From positions 1 to 64,000 of the forward strand of contig JAJZAL010000006.1 of NCBI GenBank assembly GCA_021799405.1: a stretch of 64,000 nt of DNA, written 5' to 3'. The translations under genes were made by a program, and so were the position numbers. The stretch comes from Acidobacteriota bacterium. GTDB lineage: Bacteria; Acidobacteriota; Terriglobia; Terriglobales; Acidobacteriaceae. Positions 36,506-44,971 of this stretch are shown piece after piece. A model generated the notes under the pieces. That model was given only the letters and a program-made list of their open reading frames with translations, did not search any database and was not told the DNA's origin. Numbering within the stretch: position 1 is the stretch's first letter; every line of letters begins with the position of its first letter.

Positions 36506-38582
36506 CTTTTTATTGGAGATTGGGCTGGAAGAAGTCCCGGCCCGCATGATTGCCGGTGCTGAGGCCGAGCTGGGCCAGCGGGTAAAGGATCTGCTGACGC
36601 GCGAGCGGTTGCTCGCGAACGGCGTCAGGGTAACGACTTACTCCACGCCGCGGCGGCTGGCCGTGCTGGCTGAAGGTGTGCTGGCTGCGCAGGCCGACAC
36701 TGAAGAGCAGATGACCGGTCCCTCGTGGAAGGTGGCCTTCAAGGATGATGCTCCGACGGCGGCGGCCCAGGCCTTTGCTAAAAAAGCCGGCGTATCTGTG
36801 GAGGCTCTCGAAAAAGTCGCCACGCCGAAGGGCGAGTATGTCGGTGCAAGGATCAAGCGGCAGGGCCGTGCCGCGGCGGAGCTGCTTGCGGCGGAGTTGC
36901 CGAAAGAAGCGCTCGCGATTTATTGGGCCAAGAATATGTACTGGCGCGCCGGTAAGCCGGAGCGTTTTGTGCGGCCGGTGCGCTGGGTGGTGGCGCTGTT
37001 GGATTCGGCCAACGTCCCGCTGGAGATCGCGGGAATCGCCGCAGGCAACATCAGCCGCGGCCACCGCGTTCTCAACGGCGACCGTCCTGTCGTGATTGAT
37101 GCGGCTGGCAACTACTCCAAAGCCCTGCACGCGGCCAAGGTTGTCGTGGATGTGGCCGAGCGCCGGCAGAGTATTCGCAAGGCGCTGGATGCAGCTACCC
37201 GCACAGTAGCCGGAGCGCGATGGCGCGAGGACGCGGCGCTGATCGAAACGGTCGTTCACCTCACCGAGTGGCCCACGGTCGTGCTCGGTGACTTTGAGCC
37301 GGAGTACCTGGCGCTGCCGGAAGAGGTGCTGGTCACGGTGATGCGCGACCACCAGAAGTACTTTGCCGTGGAGGATGCCAACGGCAAGCTCGCGCCGCAC
37401 TTCCTGGCCGTGCTCAACACTCAGGTGGACGACGAGGGCCGCGCGATTATCCGCCACGGTAATGCCCGCGTGCTGCGGGCGCGTTTTAAGGACGCGCGCT
37501 TCTTCTGGGACTTCGACCAGAAGGCGCCGCTCGCGGAGCGCGTGGCGAGCCTCGAACATGTCACCTTCCAGAAGGAGCTGGGCAGCTACCTTTGGAAGAC
37601 TGAGGCGAACCTTGCCGTGGCGCGGGCACTCTCCGCGGCGGTGAAATCGGCGGGTGTCAGCTTCGACGAGGCGGCGCTGCGCAAGGCCGTTGAGCTGGCC
37701 AAGACGGACCTGACCACAGAGCTGGTGAAAGAGTTCACCGAGTTGCAGGGAATCATCGGCGGTCTCTATGCGCGGGCGCAGGCAGTGGGCGAGCGGGCGG
37801 CGCTCGCCATCTATGAGCAATACATTCCGGCCTCGACTGAGGACAACATTCCTGTCTCCGTCGAGGGCCAGTTGCTGGGCCTTGCCGATCGCATTCAAAC
37901 CATCACCGCCATGTTCGGCATCGGCAATGCGCCCACCGGCTCCAAGGATCCCTTCGCTCTGCGCCGCGCGGCCAATGCCATCGTGAAGATTCTGGCTGAG
38001 TCGGAGCTGCCGCTGACGCTGGCGGACGTAGTGGATGCCAGCGGCGCTGCCGACTCCAATCGGGAGCAGGTTGCGGCCTTCCTGCGCGAGCGGCTGAATT
38101 TTTATTTGAAGGACGTTCGTGGCTTTGCCTATGACGTCGTGAACGCCGTGCTGGCCGCCGGCGCCGATGACGTCCATGATGCGATTGCGCGCGCTGAAGC
38201 GTTGACCGCCGTGCGCGGCTCCGATGATTTTGCTGCGATTTCAGCAGCTTTCAAGCGCATCAAGAACATTCTTCGCCAAGCCGATGAAAAGGGCTTCGAG
38301 CTTGGTTCGCCCACGAGTGCAAAGCTTGCCCCTGAAGCGCAGCGGCTTCTGGATGCTGCCGCCGCATTGGCGCCGGAGGTGGCGACGCTGCGCGAAGATC
38401 GCTCGTATCGTGAGGCTCTGGCTCTGATCGCCACGCTGCGCCCCGCGGTCGATCTCTTCTTCGACAAGGTGATGGTGCTCGATTCCGATCCGGCGCTGCG
38501 AGGTGCGCATCTTGGGCTGATTCACAGCGTGCTCAGCGGTTTTTCCGGCATCGCCGACTTCAGCGAGATCGTGACGGCATAA
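36498..38582 (+). CDS. glyS: Glycyl-tRNA synthetase beta subunit
   Basis: This 694-residue protein is the beta subunit of the two-subunit glycyl-tRNA synthetase, which binds tRNA. The start DFLLEIGLEEVPARMIAGAE is the usual family N-terminus. RPVRWVVALLD and the conserved VTVMRDHQKYFAVED and DKIQ-like LADRIQTITAMFGIGNAPTG segments follow, and the C-terminus carries the DALR anticodon-binding region (FFDKVMVLDSDPALRGAHLG). The length is normal. It is co-directional with glyQ, with an intervening repeat/hairpin region and a possible leader peptide. It ends convergent with the ZIP gene, 33 bases apart. Confidence 0.97.
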   Translation: MADFLLEIGLEEVPARMIAGAEAELGQRVKDLLTRERLLANGVRVTTYSTPRRLAVLAEGVLAAQADTEEQMTGPSWKVAFKDDAPTAAAQAFAKKAGVSVEALEKVATPKGEYVGARIKRQGRAAAELLAAELPKEALAIYWAKNMYWRAGKPERFVRPVRWVVALLDSANVPLEIAGIAAGNISRGHRVLNGDRPVVIDAAGNYSKALHAAKVVVDVAERRQSIRKALDAATRTVAGARWREDAALIETVVHLTEWPTVVLGDFEPEYLALPEEVLVTVMRDHQKYFAVEDANGKLAPHFLAVLNTQVDDEGRAIIRHGNARVLRARFKDARFFWDFDQKAPLAERVASLEHVTFQKELGSYLWKTEANLAVARALSAAVKSAGVSFDEAALRKAVELAKTDLTTELVKEFTELQGIIGGLYARAQAVGERAALAIYEQYIPASTEDNIPVSVEGQLLGLADRIQTITAMFGIGNAPTGSKDPFALRRAANAIVKILAESELPLTLADVVDASGAADSNREQVAAFLRERLNFYLKDVRGFAYDVVNAVLAAGADDVHDAIARAEALTAVRGSDDFAAISAAFKRIKNILRQADEKGFELGSPTSAKLAPEAQRLLDAAAALAPEVATLREDRSYREALALIATLRPAVDLFFDKVMVLDSDPALRGAHLGLIHSVLSGFSGIADFSEIVTA

Positions 38583-38615
38583 ATTCAGAGGGCGTCGCAC
38601 CCCTGCCGTCTCTTC

Positions 38616-39365
38616 TCAGCCGCGTGTGGCGATTCTCATGACTGCTATCAGGAAAGCGCCTGCCACGATCAGCAGCAGTTGCTCCCATGCGGAGGCTGGC
38701 CGTGTGTCGCGATGAAGGTTCGGAATCAGGTCAGCCATCCCGATATAGAGAAAGCTGGATGCGGAGACGGCCAGCACGAAGGGGACAATCTGCCGTACTT
38801 GACCGACAGCAACATAAGCCAGCCCGGCGCCCAGCAGCGTGGTGCTGGCTGACAGCGAGTTGTAGACAAACGCCTGGGAGCGGCTGTACCCGCTGTTCAG
38901 GAGGATTCCGAAATCCCCCACTTCCTGTGGTACCTCATGGGCAACCACGGCCAGCGTGGTCGAGATTCCGAGTGCCGTTGACTGCAGAAATGCAGAAGCA
39001 ATCACGACGCCGTCGACAAAATTGTGAAACGCATCGCCTGCCAGGATCAGCGTGCCTGAAACCGCGTGAATCTCGCAGCCGGCCTGGTGGCAATGACGCC
39101 AGATGAGTAGTTTCTCCAGGGAAAAGAAAGCCAGAATCCCGATGAACGTGGTGAGGAGAATCGAAGATGCGTCCGCGCCTGCAAGAGCGCCGGGGAGCAG
39201 TCCGAGAAAGGCGCTGGCCAGAAGAGTGCCGACGGCGAAGCTGACCAGGCGGGGCGTCAGCGTCCTGGAGAGTTGAGCGCCTGCCAGAAGCAGCAAACCC
39301 GAAGCGGCAACAACACCCACGCTGGCGATAAGCGCAGCAACGGCAATTAACCAACAATCGAGCAT
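38616..39365 (-). CDS. ZIP-family divalent metal transporter
   Basis: This 249-residue membrane protein has about eight hydrophobic helices. The ZIP metal-binding signatures fall on two adjacent helices: HNFVDG (H114, N115, D118) and HEVPQEVGDF (H143, E144, E147). A histidine-bearing loop (RHCHQAGCEIH, about 90-100) precedes them and may bind incoming metal. ZIP proteins bring zinc, iron or manganese into the cytoplasm. The specific metal is not readable. The upstream sequence contains GTTATACAAC near 39400, which could serve as a promoter -10 on the minus strand; no metal-regulator box is certain. Confidence 0.9.
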   Translation of the reverse strand: MLDCWLIAVAALIASVGVVAASGLLLLAGAQLSRTLTPRLVSFAVGTLLASAFLGLLPGALAGADASSILLTTFIGILAFFSLEKLLIWRHCHQAGCEIHAVSGTLILAGDAFHNFVDGVVIASAFLQSTALGISTTLAVVAHEVPQEVGDFGILLNSGYSRSQAFVYNSLSASTTLLGAGLAYVAVGQVRQIVPFVLAVSASSFLYIGMADLIPNLHRDTRPASAWEQLLLIVAGAFLIAVMRIATRG

Positions 39366-39471
39366 GGCAACCGCCCCTTGAGGGAATTGTTAGCTTTGGT
39401 TATACAACGATTCCATCTGAAAGCGGTAGATGAGTTGTCACGCAGCGCCCGTCTCGATTTGTACCCGGCTG

Positions 39472-40527
39472 CTAATCTCCATCAAGAAATGCACGGACCA
39501 CCGGGTCCAGCTTTGCCGCTTCGCAACTTGTAGCCTCATGTCCGCAGTCGCCCTCCAGCACCAATGTCTTCGCACCGATCAGCCGCGCGAACTCAAGCGG
39601 CGGCTGGGGATTCACCATGTGGTCCTGCGCGGAAGAGACGACCAGCACCCTGGCCTTCACGCGCCTGGCTGCATCTGCCAGGCTGCCTCCATGCGCCACG
39701 TCGAGATGCACGATGGCCCCAAGCTGGGCGAGCCAGTCGTTGGCGTCTGAAGGAAGGATGCCGGTGGACTCCCATTTTGCGTAATCGCGGGCAAAGTCGG
39801 CCGGCGAATGCGTGCGCGCAAAATTCTCCGGCGTGGTCAGGTTCAGTTGCCAGATCAGCTCGGCTTCGGGTTCCGCCGGAGGCTGCGTGTAGTTGCCATG
39901 CTGCCAAGCGGGATCCATCCTGATGGCATCAATCGCGGCGCGGTGCAGCAGAAGATCGCGGCTGTTCGGGCGCGGAGAGCCGACGATGGGAATCGCTTCG
40001 TCCATGAAATCGGGATAATCGACCATCCATTCGAATGTCTGCTGCCCGCCCATGGAGATACCCATGACGGCGTGGACGTGACTTAAATGAAGGGTCTCCG
40101 TCGCCAGCCGATACTCGGCGTTGACCATATCCTGCATCGTAATGGCAGGGAAAGCCGGTCCGTGCTGGGTGGCGGAATTCGAAGGCGACGAGGAAATGCC
40201 GTCGCTCAGCGCGTCTATCGCCACCACAAAATATTTTGCCGGATCGACAAGCTTACCCGCGCCAACCTGACCGGCAAGCTGTGCGCTGGTCCCCGAGAAC
40301 CAGGTGGGAAACAGCACCGCATTGGAGCGGTCCGCACTCAAACTGCCCCAGGTGCGGTATCCCAGGCGGCACTGGTCGATCTGCTTTCCGCTGACCAGCT
40401 TGCATGCGCCAAGGTCGGCAAACTTCAGTTGTCCGTCGGTGTTTGGCTGCTGCGTCCAGCCCAGAACCGGCGCGGCGGCGATGCAGGCGAACAGGAACAG
40501 GAAGGATTGAAGACCTGATTTTTGCAT
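39472..40527 (-). CDS. Exported MetX-like alpha/beta hydrolase
   Basis: This 351-residue protein has a signal peptide (about 1-25) and the fold of homoserine O-acetyltransferase relatives. The nucleophile is S158 in MGISMGGQQT, the acid D302 in SSAQDHMV and the histidine H330 in GDCGHEA. Cytoplasmic MetX does not carry a signal peptide, so this secreted relative is more likely an esterase or acyltransferase acting in the periplasm than a methionine biosynthesis enzyme. It is a single gene, with the ZIP transporter downstream and a divergently transcribed unknown gene upstream. Confidence 0.82.
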   Translation of the reverse strand: MQKSGLQSFLFLFACIAAAPVLGWTQQPNTDGQLKFADLGACKLVSGKQIDQCRLGYRTWGSLSADRSNAVLFPTWFSGTSAQLAGQVGAGKLVDPAKYFVVAIDALSDGISSSPSNSATQHGPAFPAITMQDMVNAEYRLATETLHLSHVHAVMGISMGGQQTFEWMVDYPDFMDEAIPIVGSPRPNSRDLLLHRAAIDAIRMDPAWQHGNYTQPPAEPEAELIWQLNLTTPENFARTHSPADFARDYAKWESTGILPSDANDWLAQLGAIVHLDVAHGGSLADAARRVKARVLVVSSAQDHMVNPQPPLEFARLIGAKTLVLEGDCGHEATSCEAAKLDPVVRAFLDGD

Positions 40528-40574
40528 GAGAATGAGTGTATATCCCGAGCCCGGAGCAATTTCCGGTTACATCG

Positions 40575-40603
40575 TTGAGGAAAGCCGCGACGTCTAATAT
40601 TTA
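40575..40603 (+). promoter_or_regulatory. Sigma-70-like promoter of the LPS-export gene set
   Basis: TTGAGG (40575-40580), a 17-nt spacer and TATTTA (40598-40603) place the transcription start at about the ATG at 40611. No ribosome-binding site is seen there, so the message is probably leaderless. Confidence 0.45.
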
Positions 40604-40610
40604 TATAGAG

Positions 40611-41282
40611 ATGTCGGACACACTTTATCTGAGTCTGTGGTACCCGAACCTGCGTCTTGAGGCGCTCGCCGAAAAGTTGACCACGGTGCTGGGGGCATTT
40701 GCCGCGAACGGCGGCGACGCCAAGGTCTATTCCGCCACCGTGTGGCCCGTCAACTGGAGCGAGACGCCTGTCTTTGAGCGCGTCTGGGGACGCATGGCAG
40801 TCGGCGCTGAACCCGCCCCGGCTCGGGGCCAGGCGAGCGGCTCAATCCGCGGTGCCGTTCGCGGCGTTGACCCACGCCAGGCGGTCGAAGAGGCGCTGGA
40901 GTTGCTCCACGACGACTATGCCTTTGAGTTCCAGATCGGCTGGAACCTTTGGGAGCTGGAAGCCGCGCCGGGCCTCGATCCCCGCTGGATGCGGCAGCCG
41001 CGTCTGGTGCGCGTCACTGGTTACGGGCCGTTGTTCGACGAAGGAACCTACGAGCAGGACGGACACATCAAGATCGACTTCGGATCGGATGCGCCTTTTC
41101 TTGAGGAGGATCTGGAACTGGACCAGGCAGCGGCTCGCCACGTGGAAGAAAACGTGCGCCAGTTGGTGGAATTGACGGCAGCTGTCCAGAAGGAATCAGG
41201 GGCGACGGCGCGGCTTTTGTGGAGCGAACTGGGCGAGAGTCTCGCCCAGCGTCTGGCGGCGCGGTTGGGAATGGGAAACTGA
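40611..41282 (+). CDS. Unknown protein upstream of lptC-lptA
   Basis: This 223-residue protein matches no family I recognise. It begins MSDTLYLSLWYPNLRLEALA, contains a tryptophan-rich middle (ATVWPVNWSETPVFERVWG and FQIGWNLWELE) and ends with acidic and then helical segments. There is no signal peptide or membrane helix, so it is predicted to be cytoplasmic. Its stop lies two bases before the GTG start of the fused LptC-LptA gene, so the two are co-translated. A role linked to envelope biogenesis is possible from position alone. A longer frame from 40536 is less likely, because the promoter sits inside that extension. Confidence 0.7.
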   Translation: MSDTLYLSLWYPNLRLEALAEKLTTVLGAFAANGGDAKVYSATVWPVNWSETPVFERVWGRMAVGAEPAPARGQASGSIRGAVRGVDPRQAVEEALELLHDDYAFEFQIGWNLWELEAAPGLDPRWMRQPRLVRVTGYGPLFDEGTYEQDGHIKIDFGSDAPFLEEDLELDQAAARHVEENVRQLVELTAAVQKESGATARLLWSELGESLAQRLAARLGMGN

Positions 41283-41284
41283 AC

Positions 41285-43882
41285 GTGCGATTCACCATCG
41301 AGCGGATGCGGGCTCTGGTGCTGGCGGCAGCGGTGCTGCTGGTGGTGGCGTTGGTGATATTTCTGGCCATCGCCAAGTGGAAGAGCCCCTTGAGCGGTCG
41401 CGACATTCCCAAGCGGCTCGGAATCGACATCCAGCAGGAAGCCAACGGCTTTACCTTTGCCCATGCCCTCGGAGCGCACTCTCAGTTCAAGATTCACGCC
41501 AGCAGGGTCGTCCAGTTAAAGGAAGGCAACGCTCTGTTGCACGACGTGAAGATTGAAATGTATGGGGCAGACGGAAGCCGCGTTGATCACATTGAGGGCT
41601 CCGAGTTCGAATATGACCAGAAGAGCGGGCTGGCCAAAGCGGTGGGGCCGGTAGTCATCACATTGACGCGTGCGGCGGTCGAGCTTGGCGCTTCCCAAAG
41701 CGCGCACAAGGCAGGGAACGGTCCGGCGCAGGGCGGCAAAGCCGGGAACACGCCGCTGGTGGCGGCTGCCCGCTCCGCCGCATCGGGTGATATTCATATC
41801 CAAACCAGCGGGCTGACCTTCAATCAAAACAGCGGGGTGGCGACGACCAGCCAAAAAGTGAATTTCTCCATGACCCAGGGAACAGGCAGTGCCGTGGGAG
41901 CGGTGTACGACTCGCAGCAGGGCTCGCTCGTGCTCGACCGGCAGGTGGATCTGACGACCCGGCGAGGCGGCGAGGTGGTCGAGATTCACGCTCAACATGC
42001 GGAGTTTGAACGCCAAACCCAAATTTGCCGGCTGCACGCGGCGACCGCCGATTACCGGGATGGCGCGGCGACGTCGGGAGACGCGACCATCTTATTTCGG
42101 GATGACGGGTCGGTGGTACGCCTGGATGCGAGCAACGGATTTACGCTGACCACCACGACCGGCGGACGTCTGGCCGCCCCGGCAGGCTGGTTGAAGTTCG
42201 ACGAGCACAACCAGCCCCGGATTGGCTTTTTGACCGGCGGCGTCAAGATGGACTCCGTCAGTGCCGACGGCCAGATGCAGGGAACCGCACCAAGTGCGAA
42301 CCTGGAATTTGCGTCGCAAGGCGAGTTGCGCCGGGCTCACCTGGAGCGCGGCGTGGAGTTTCGTAGCGAAGGATGGAGCCGGAGCGGCAGTTCCCACGGC
42401 GCTCTGCAGCATGTAAGCCGGACCTGGCGTTCGCCGGTTGCCGATCTGACGTTTCGCTCGTCCAGCCCGGTCGGGCATGCGCAGGAGAACGGGCTGGGAC
42501 AACTGGAACCGGCGTCGATTTACGGCACGGGCGGCGTAGTCATTACCAGTGAAAGCCGCGCAGCCAACGCGCAGCCTGCGCGCGCGCGGCTGGCGGCAGA
42601 CGAGGTAACTGGCGCCTTCGGTCCGAACTCGATGCTGAGCGCGATGAGCGGCGTGGGCCATGCCAGCGTGGAACAGACTGCGGCAGATGGGTCCAGAACG
42701 ACCGCGACCGGCGACACACTGGATGCGCGGTTCGCTTCTTCCGGCGCGACTGTTGCGGGGGCAAGAATGGAATCCGGCCCGTCTGCCCAGGTCGAGTCCG
42801 CAGTGGTAGATGGTCATGTGGTGCTCACCGATCAGCCGGCTGCCCGCTCTGCCTCCGCGAACGGCGGCGGCGCCAGACGTAGCCGAGCGAACGCGCAGGA
42901 ACAAACGCCGATACGGGCCAAGGCCGGCAGGGCCGTTTACCAGGGCGAGGGCGGATGGCTGCACCTCACGCTGAATCCGCGGGTGGAGAATGGGGGAATT
43001 CAACTTGCCGCCGACAAGATCGACATTTCCCAGCAATCGGGCGATGCGTATGCCCACGGAGATGTAAAGGGAACCTGGATTGATACCAATGCGGCTCCCG
43101 GCGGGCGGCCTGTGAATGGGGCCGGGAACCTGGGCATTGTGGCCGGGGGCGGACAGGAACCAGCACACGTTATTGCGCAGACGGCGCATCTGCACAAGGC
43201 CACGGAGGTTGCCACTTTCAGGGGCCACGTGCGGTTATGGCAGCAGGCCGACTCGATTAGCGGGCCGGTGATTATTCTCGATCGCCAGAATCAGACGCTT
43301 GTCGCGCACACCTCGGACCCGGCGGAGCCGGTTTGGGTGGTGTTGTTGAGCGCGGCCGGCGCCGAGCCGGGCAAGGCGGAAATGGAGACAAAAACTGCGG
43401 GGGGTAAAAGCTCGCAATCGCAAAAGAAACCAGCCCAGCCTTCAGTGATCCGGGTTCGCGGCGGCGACTTGAAGTACTCCGCTGCCAGCCGCGAGGCAGT
43501 AATGACCGGCGGCCTGCTGGAGAGGGTAGAGGCCGAAACAAACTCGGCGCAGATTGTTTCCGACCAAGTTCGCATGCTGCTCACCCCATCCGGTCAGCAG
43601 GCCGCCAGGGCAGGACGGCAGGGAGAGGTGCAACGCATCATCGCCACGGGACACGTCGTGCTCAGGTCGCAGGGACGGCACGGTACAGGCCAAAAGTTGA
43701 CGTATGCCAGCAAGACCGGGGAGTATGTTCTGACGGGGACCCCCGCCGCGCTGCCCAGGCTGACCGATCCGTCCCGGGGAACTTTGACCGGCAAGGCTTT
43801 GATTTTCAATAGCGGCGATGATAGCGTCAGAATCGAGGGCGGAGGTCGGCCAACCCGCTTGGATACCACGGCGCCAAAGTGA
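41285..43882 (+). CDS. Fused LptC-LptA lipopolysaccharide transport protein
   Basis: This 865-residue protein has an inner-membrane helix at about 10-30, then an LptC-like periplasmic domain (about 45-200), and then a long run of OstA/LptA-like beta-jellyroll segments with recurring GQKLTY, DTLDARF and GNALLHDVKIEMYGADG patterns. Separate LptC and LptA form the periplasmic bridge for lipopolysaccharide; here one chain seems to supply both, with extra repeats. The GTG start at 41285 lies two bases after the preceding stop; an ATG at 41306 is an alternative. LptB follows 140 bases downstream. Confidence is high for the family and lower for the exact domain borders. Confidence 0.82.
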   Translation: MRFTIERMRALVLAAAVLLVVALVIFLAIAKWKSPLSGRDIPKRLGIDIQQEANGFTFAHALGAHSQFKIHASRVVQLKEGNALLHDVKIEMYGADGSRVDHIEGSEFEYDQKSGLAKAVGPVVITLTRAAVELGASQSAHKAGNGPAQGGKAGNTPLVAAARSAASGDIHIQTSGLTFNQNSGVATTSQKVNFSMTQGTGSAVGAVYDSQQGSLVLDRQVDLTTRRGGEVVEIHAQHAEFERQTQICRLHAATADYRDGAATSGDATILFRDDGSVVRLDASNGFTLTTTTGGRLAAPAGWLKFDEHNQPRIGFLTGGVKMDSVSADGQMQGTAPSANLEFASQGELRRAHLERGVEFRSEGWSRSGSSHGALQHVSRTWRSPVADLTFRSSSPVGHAQENGLGQLEPASIYGTGGVVITSESRAANAQPARARLAADEVTGAFGPNSMLSAMSGVGHASVEQTAADGSRTTATGDTLDARFASSGATVAGARMESGPSAQVESAVVDGHVVLTDQPAARSASANGGGARRSRANAQEQTPIRAKAGRAVYQGEGGWLHLTLNPRVENGGIQLAADKIDISQQSGDAYAHGDVKGTWIDTNAAPGGRPVNGAGNLGIVAGGGQEPAHVIAQTAHLHKATEVATFRGHVRLWQQADSISGPVIILDRQNQTLVAHTSDPAEPVWVVLLSAAGAEPGKAEMETKTAGGKSSQSQKKPAQPSVIRVRGGDLKYSAASREAVMTGGLLERVEAETNSAQIVSDQVRMLLTPSGQQAARAGRQGEVQRIIATGHVVLRSQGRHGTGQKLTYASKTGEYVLTGTPAALPRLTDPSRGTLTGKALIFNSGDDSVRIEGGGRPTRLDTTAPK

Positions 43883-44022
43883 CGGCCGGGGCGGAACCGC
43901 ATTGGCGTTCGTCTTCCGGGGTCAGATCGTACCGCCCTGGAGGCCATTTTCGGCAGGAGGTCGCCGCTTTGCATCATGCGGCGGGGCCGCAGAGTTTGAA
44001 GGAGAAGCACCGTTAGACCTAA

Positions 44023-44751
44023 ATGGAGACATTGATCGCCGAAGGAATTGGCAAGAGCTACAAGGGCCGGCAGGTTGTCCGTGGAGTCAACTTGAAGATC
44101 TCCCGGGGCGAAGTTGTGGGGCTGTTGGGCCCGAACGGCGCCGGCAAAACGACCAGCTTTTACATGATCGTGGGACTGGTGGCGCCCGAGTCCGGCCGCG
44201 TGATGGTCGACGATACGGACATTACCCGCGTGCCCATGTATTTGCGCGCCCGCAACTATGGCATCAGTTATCTTCCCCAGGAACCTTCGGTTTTTCGCAA
44301 GCTCACCGTCGAGGAAAACATTCTGGCGGTGCTGGAGGCGCAGCCGCTGGGAAACCGCGAGCGGCGCACCAAGGCGGAACGCCTGATCAACCAGCTGAAT
44401 CTGGGCCACATCCGCACCACGCGCGGCTACGCGCTTTCAGGCGGCGAGCGCCGGCGCGTTGAGATCGCGCGCGCGCTGTGCATCCAGCCGAACTTCATTC
44501 TGCTTGACGAGCCCTTCAGTGGCATCGATCCCATCGCGGTGCTCGAACTGCAAAAGATCATCTTTGACCTGAAGGCCAGTGGCATCGGGATTCTGATCAC
44601 GGACCACAATGTCCGCGAGACGCTGAGCGTGACGGACCGGGCCTACATTATTGCCGAGGGCCGCATCTTCCGCTCAGGAACGCCCCACGAGTTGGGGAAC
44701 GACGTCGAAGTGAGGCGCGTCTATCTTGGTGAAGGCTTTTCGCTGGCTTGA
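44023..44751 (+). CDS. lptB: Lipopolysaccharide export ATPase LptB
   Basis: This 242-residue ABC ATPase has Walker [12 protein letters not shown], the Q-loop [17 protein letters not shown] typical of LptB, the signature [15 protein letters not shown], Walker [14 protein letters not shown] and the switch histidine in [10 protein letters not shown]. It powers extraction of lipopolysaccharide from the inner membrane together with LptF/LptG, which are not in this window. It lies between the fused LptC-LptA gene and rpoN, a gene order seen in many Gram-negative bacteria. The ribosome-binding site is weak. Confidence 0.96.
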   Translation: METLIAEGIGKSYKGRQVVRGVNLKISRGEVVGLLGPNGAGKTTSFYMIVGLVAPESGRVMVDDTDITRVPMYLRARNYGISYLPQEPSVFRKLTVEENILAVLEAQPLGNRERRTKAERLINQLNLGHIRTTRGYALSGGERRRVEIARALCIQPNFILLDEPFSGIDPIAVLELQKIIFDLKASGIGILITDHNVRETLSVTDRAYIIAEGRIFRSGTPHELGNDVEVRRVYLGEGFSLA

Positions 44752-44804
44752 CGCAGCTTCCCTGGATCGCGGGAAACAAAAGGGTTCCGCGGCTCTTGGT
44801 TGGT

Positions 44805-44912
44805 CGATGTTCCTGATGGGGCGCGATCTGAGCAGGGTTCAGGCAGCAGAGGGACCGAGGAATGCATCAGTGCCCGATCAGGAACAATCGATTGTACACA
44901 GGACGATTGTTC
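44805..44912 (+). promoter_or_regulatory. Palindrome and competing hairpins upstream of rpoN
   Basis: ACAATCGATTGT (44884-44895) is a perfect 12-bp palindrome, and a further CGATTGT half-site lies at 44904-44910. GAACAATCG (44882-44890) pairs with CGATTGTTC (44904-44912). The same stretch also pairs with the upstream GTTCCTGAT (44809-44817) through ATCAGGAAC (44877-44885), so the two hairpins exclude one another. It could be an operator or an attenuator. Confidence 0.45.
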
Positions 44913-44971
44913 TGACAGCCTCTTTCCAGCAAGGGTAAACTCAACATAGGTCCAAACTGAGAAAGTTCGAT

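Noticed and set aside
36510..38177. 555-codon open frame antisense to glyS
   Set aside because: It is an overlap artefact of GC-rich coding DNA. The plus strand encodes a full-length, recognisable glycyl-tRNA synthetase beta subunit, and the antisense product matches no family.
42092..43228. 378-codon antisense frame in the LptC-LptA gene
   Set aside because: Arginine- and glycine-rich translation typical of a shadow frame; the sense gene is well supported.
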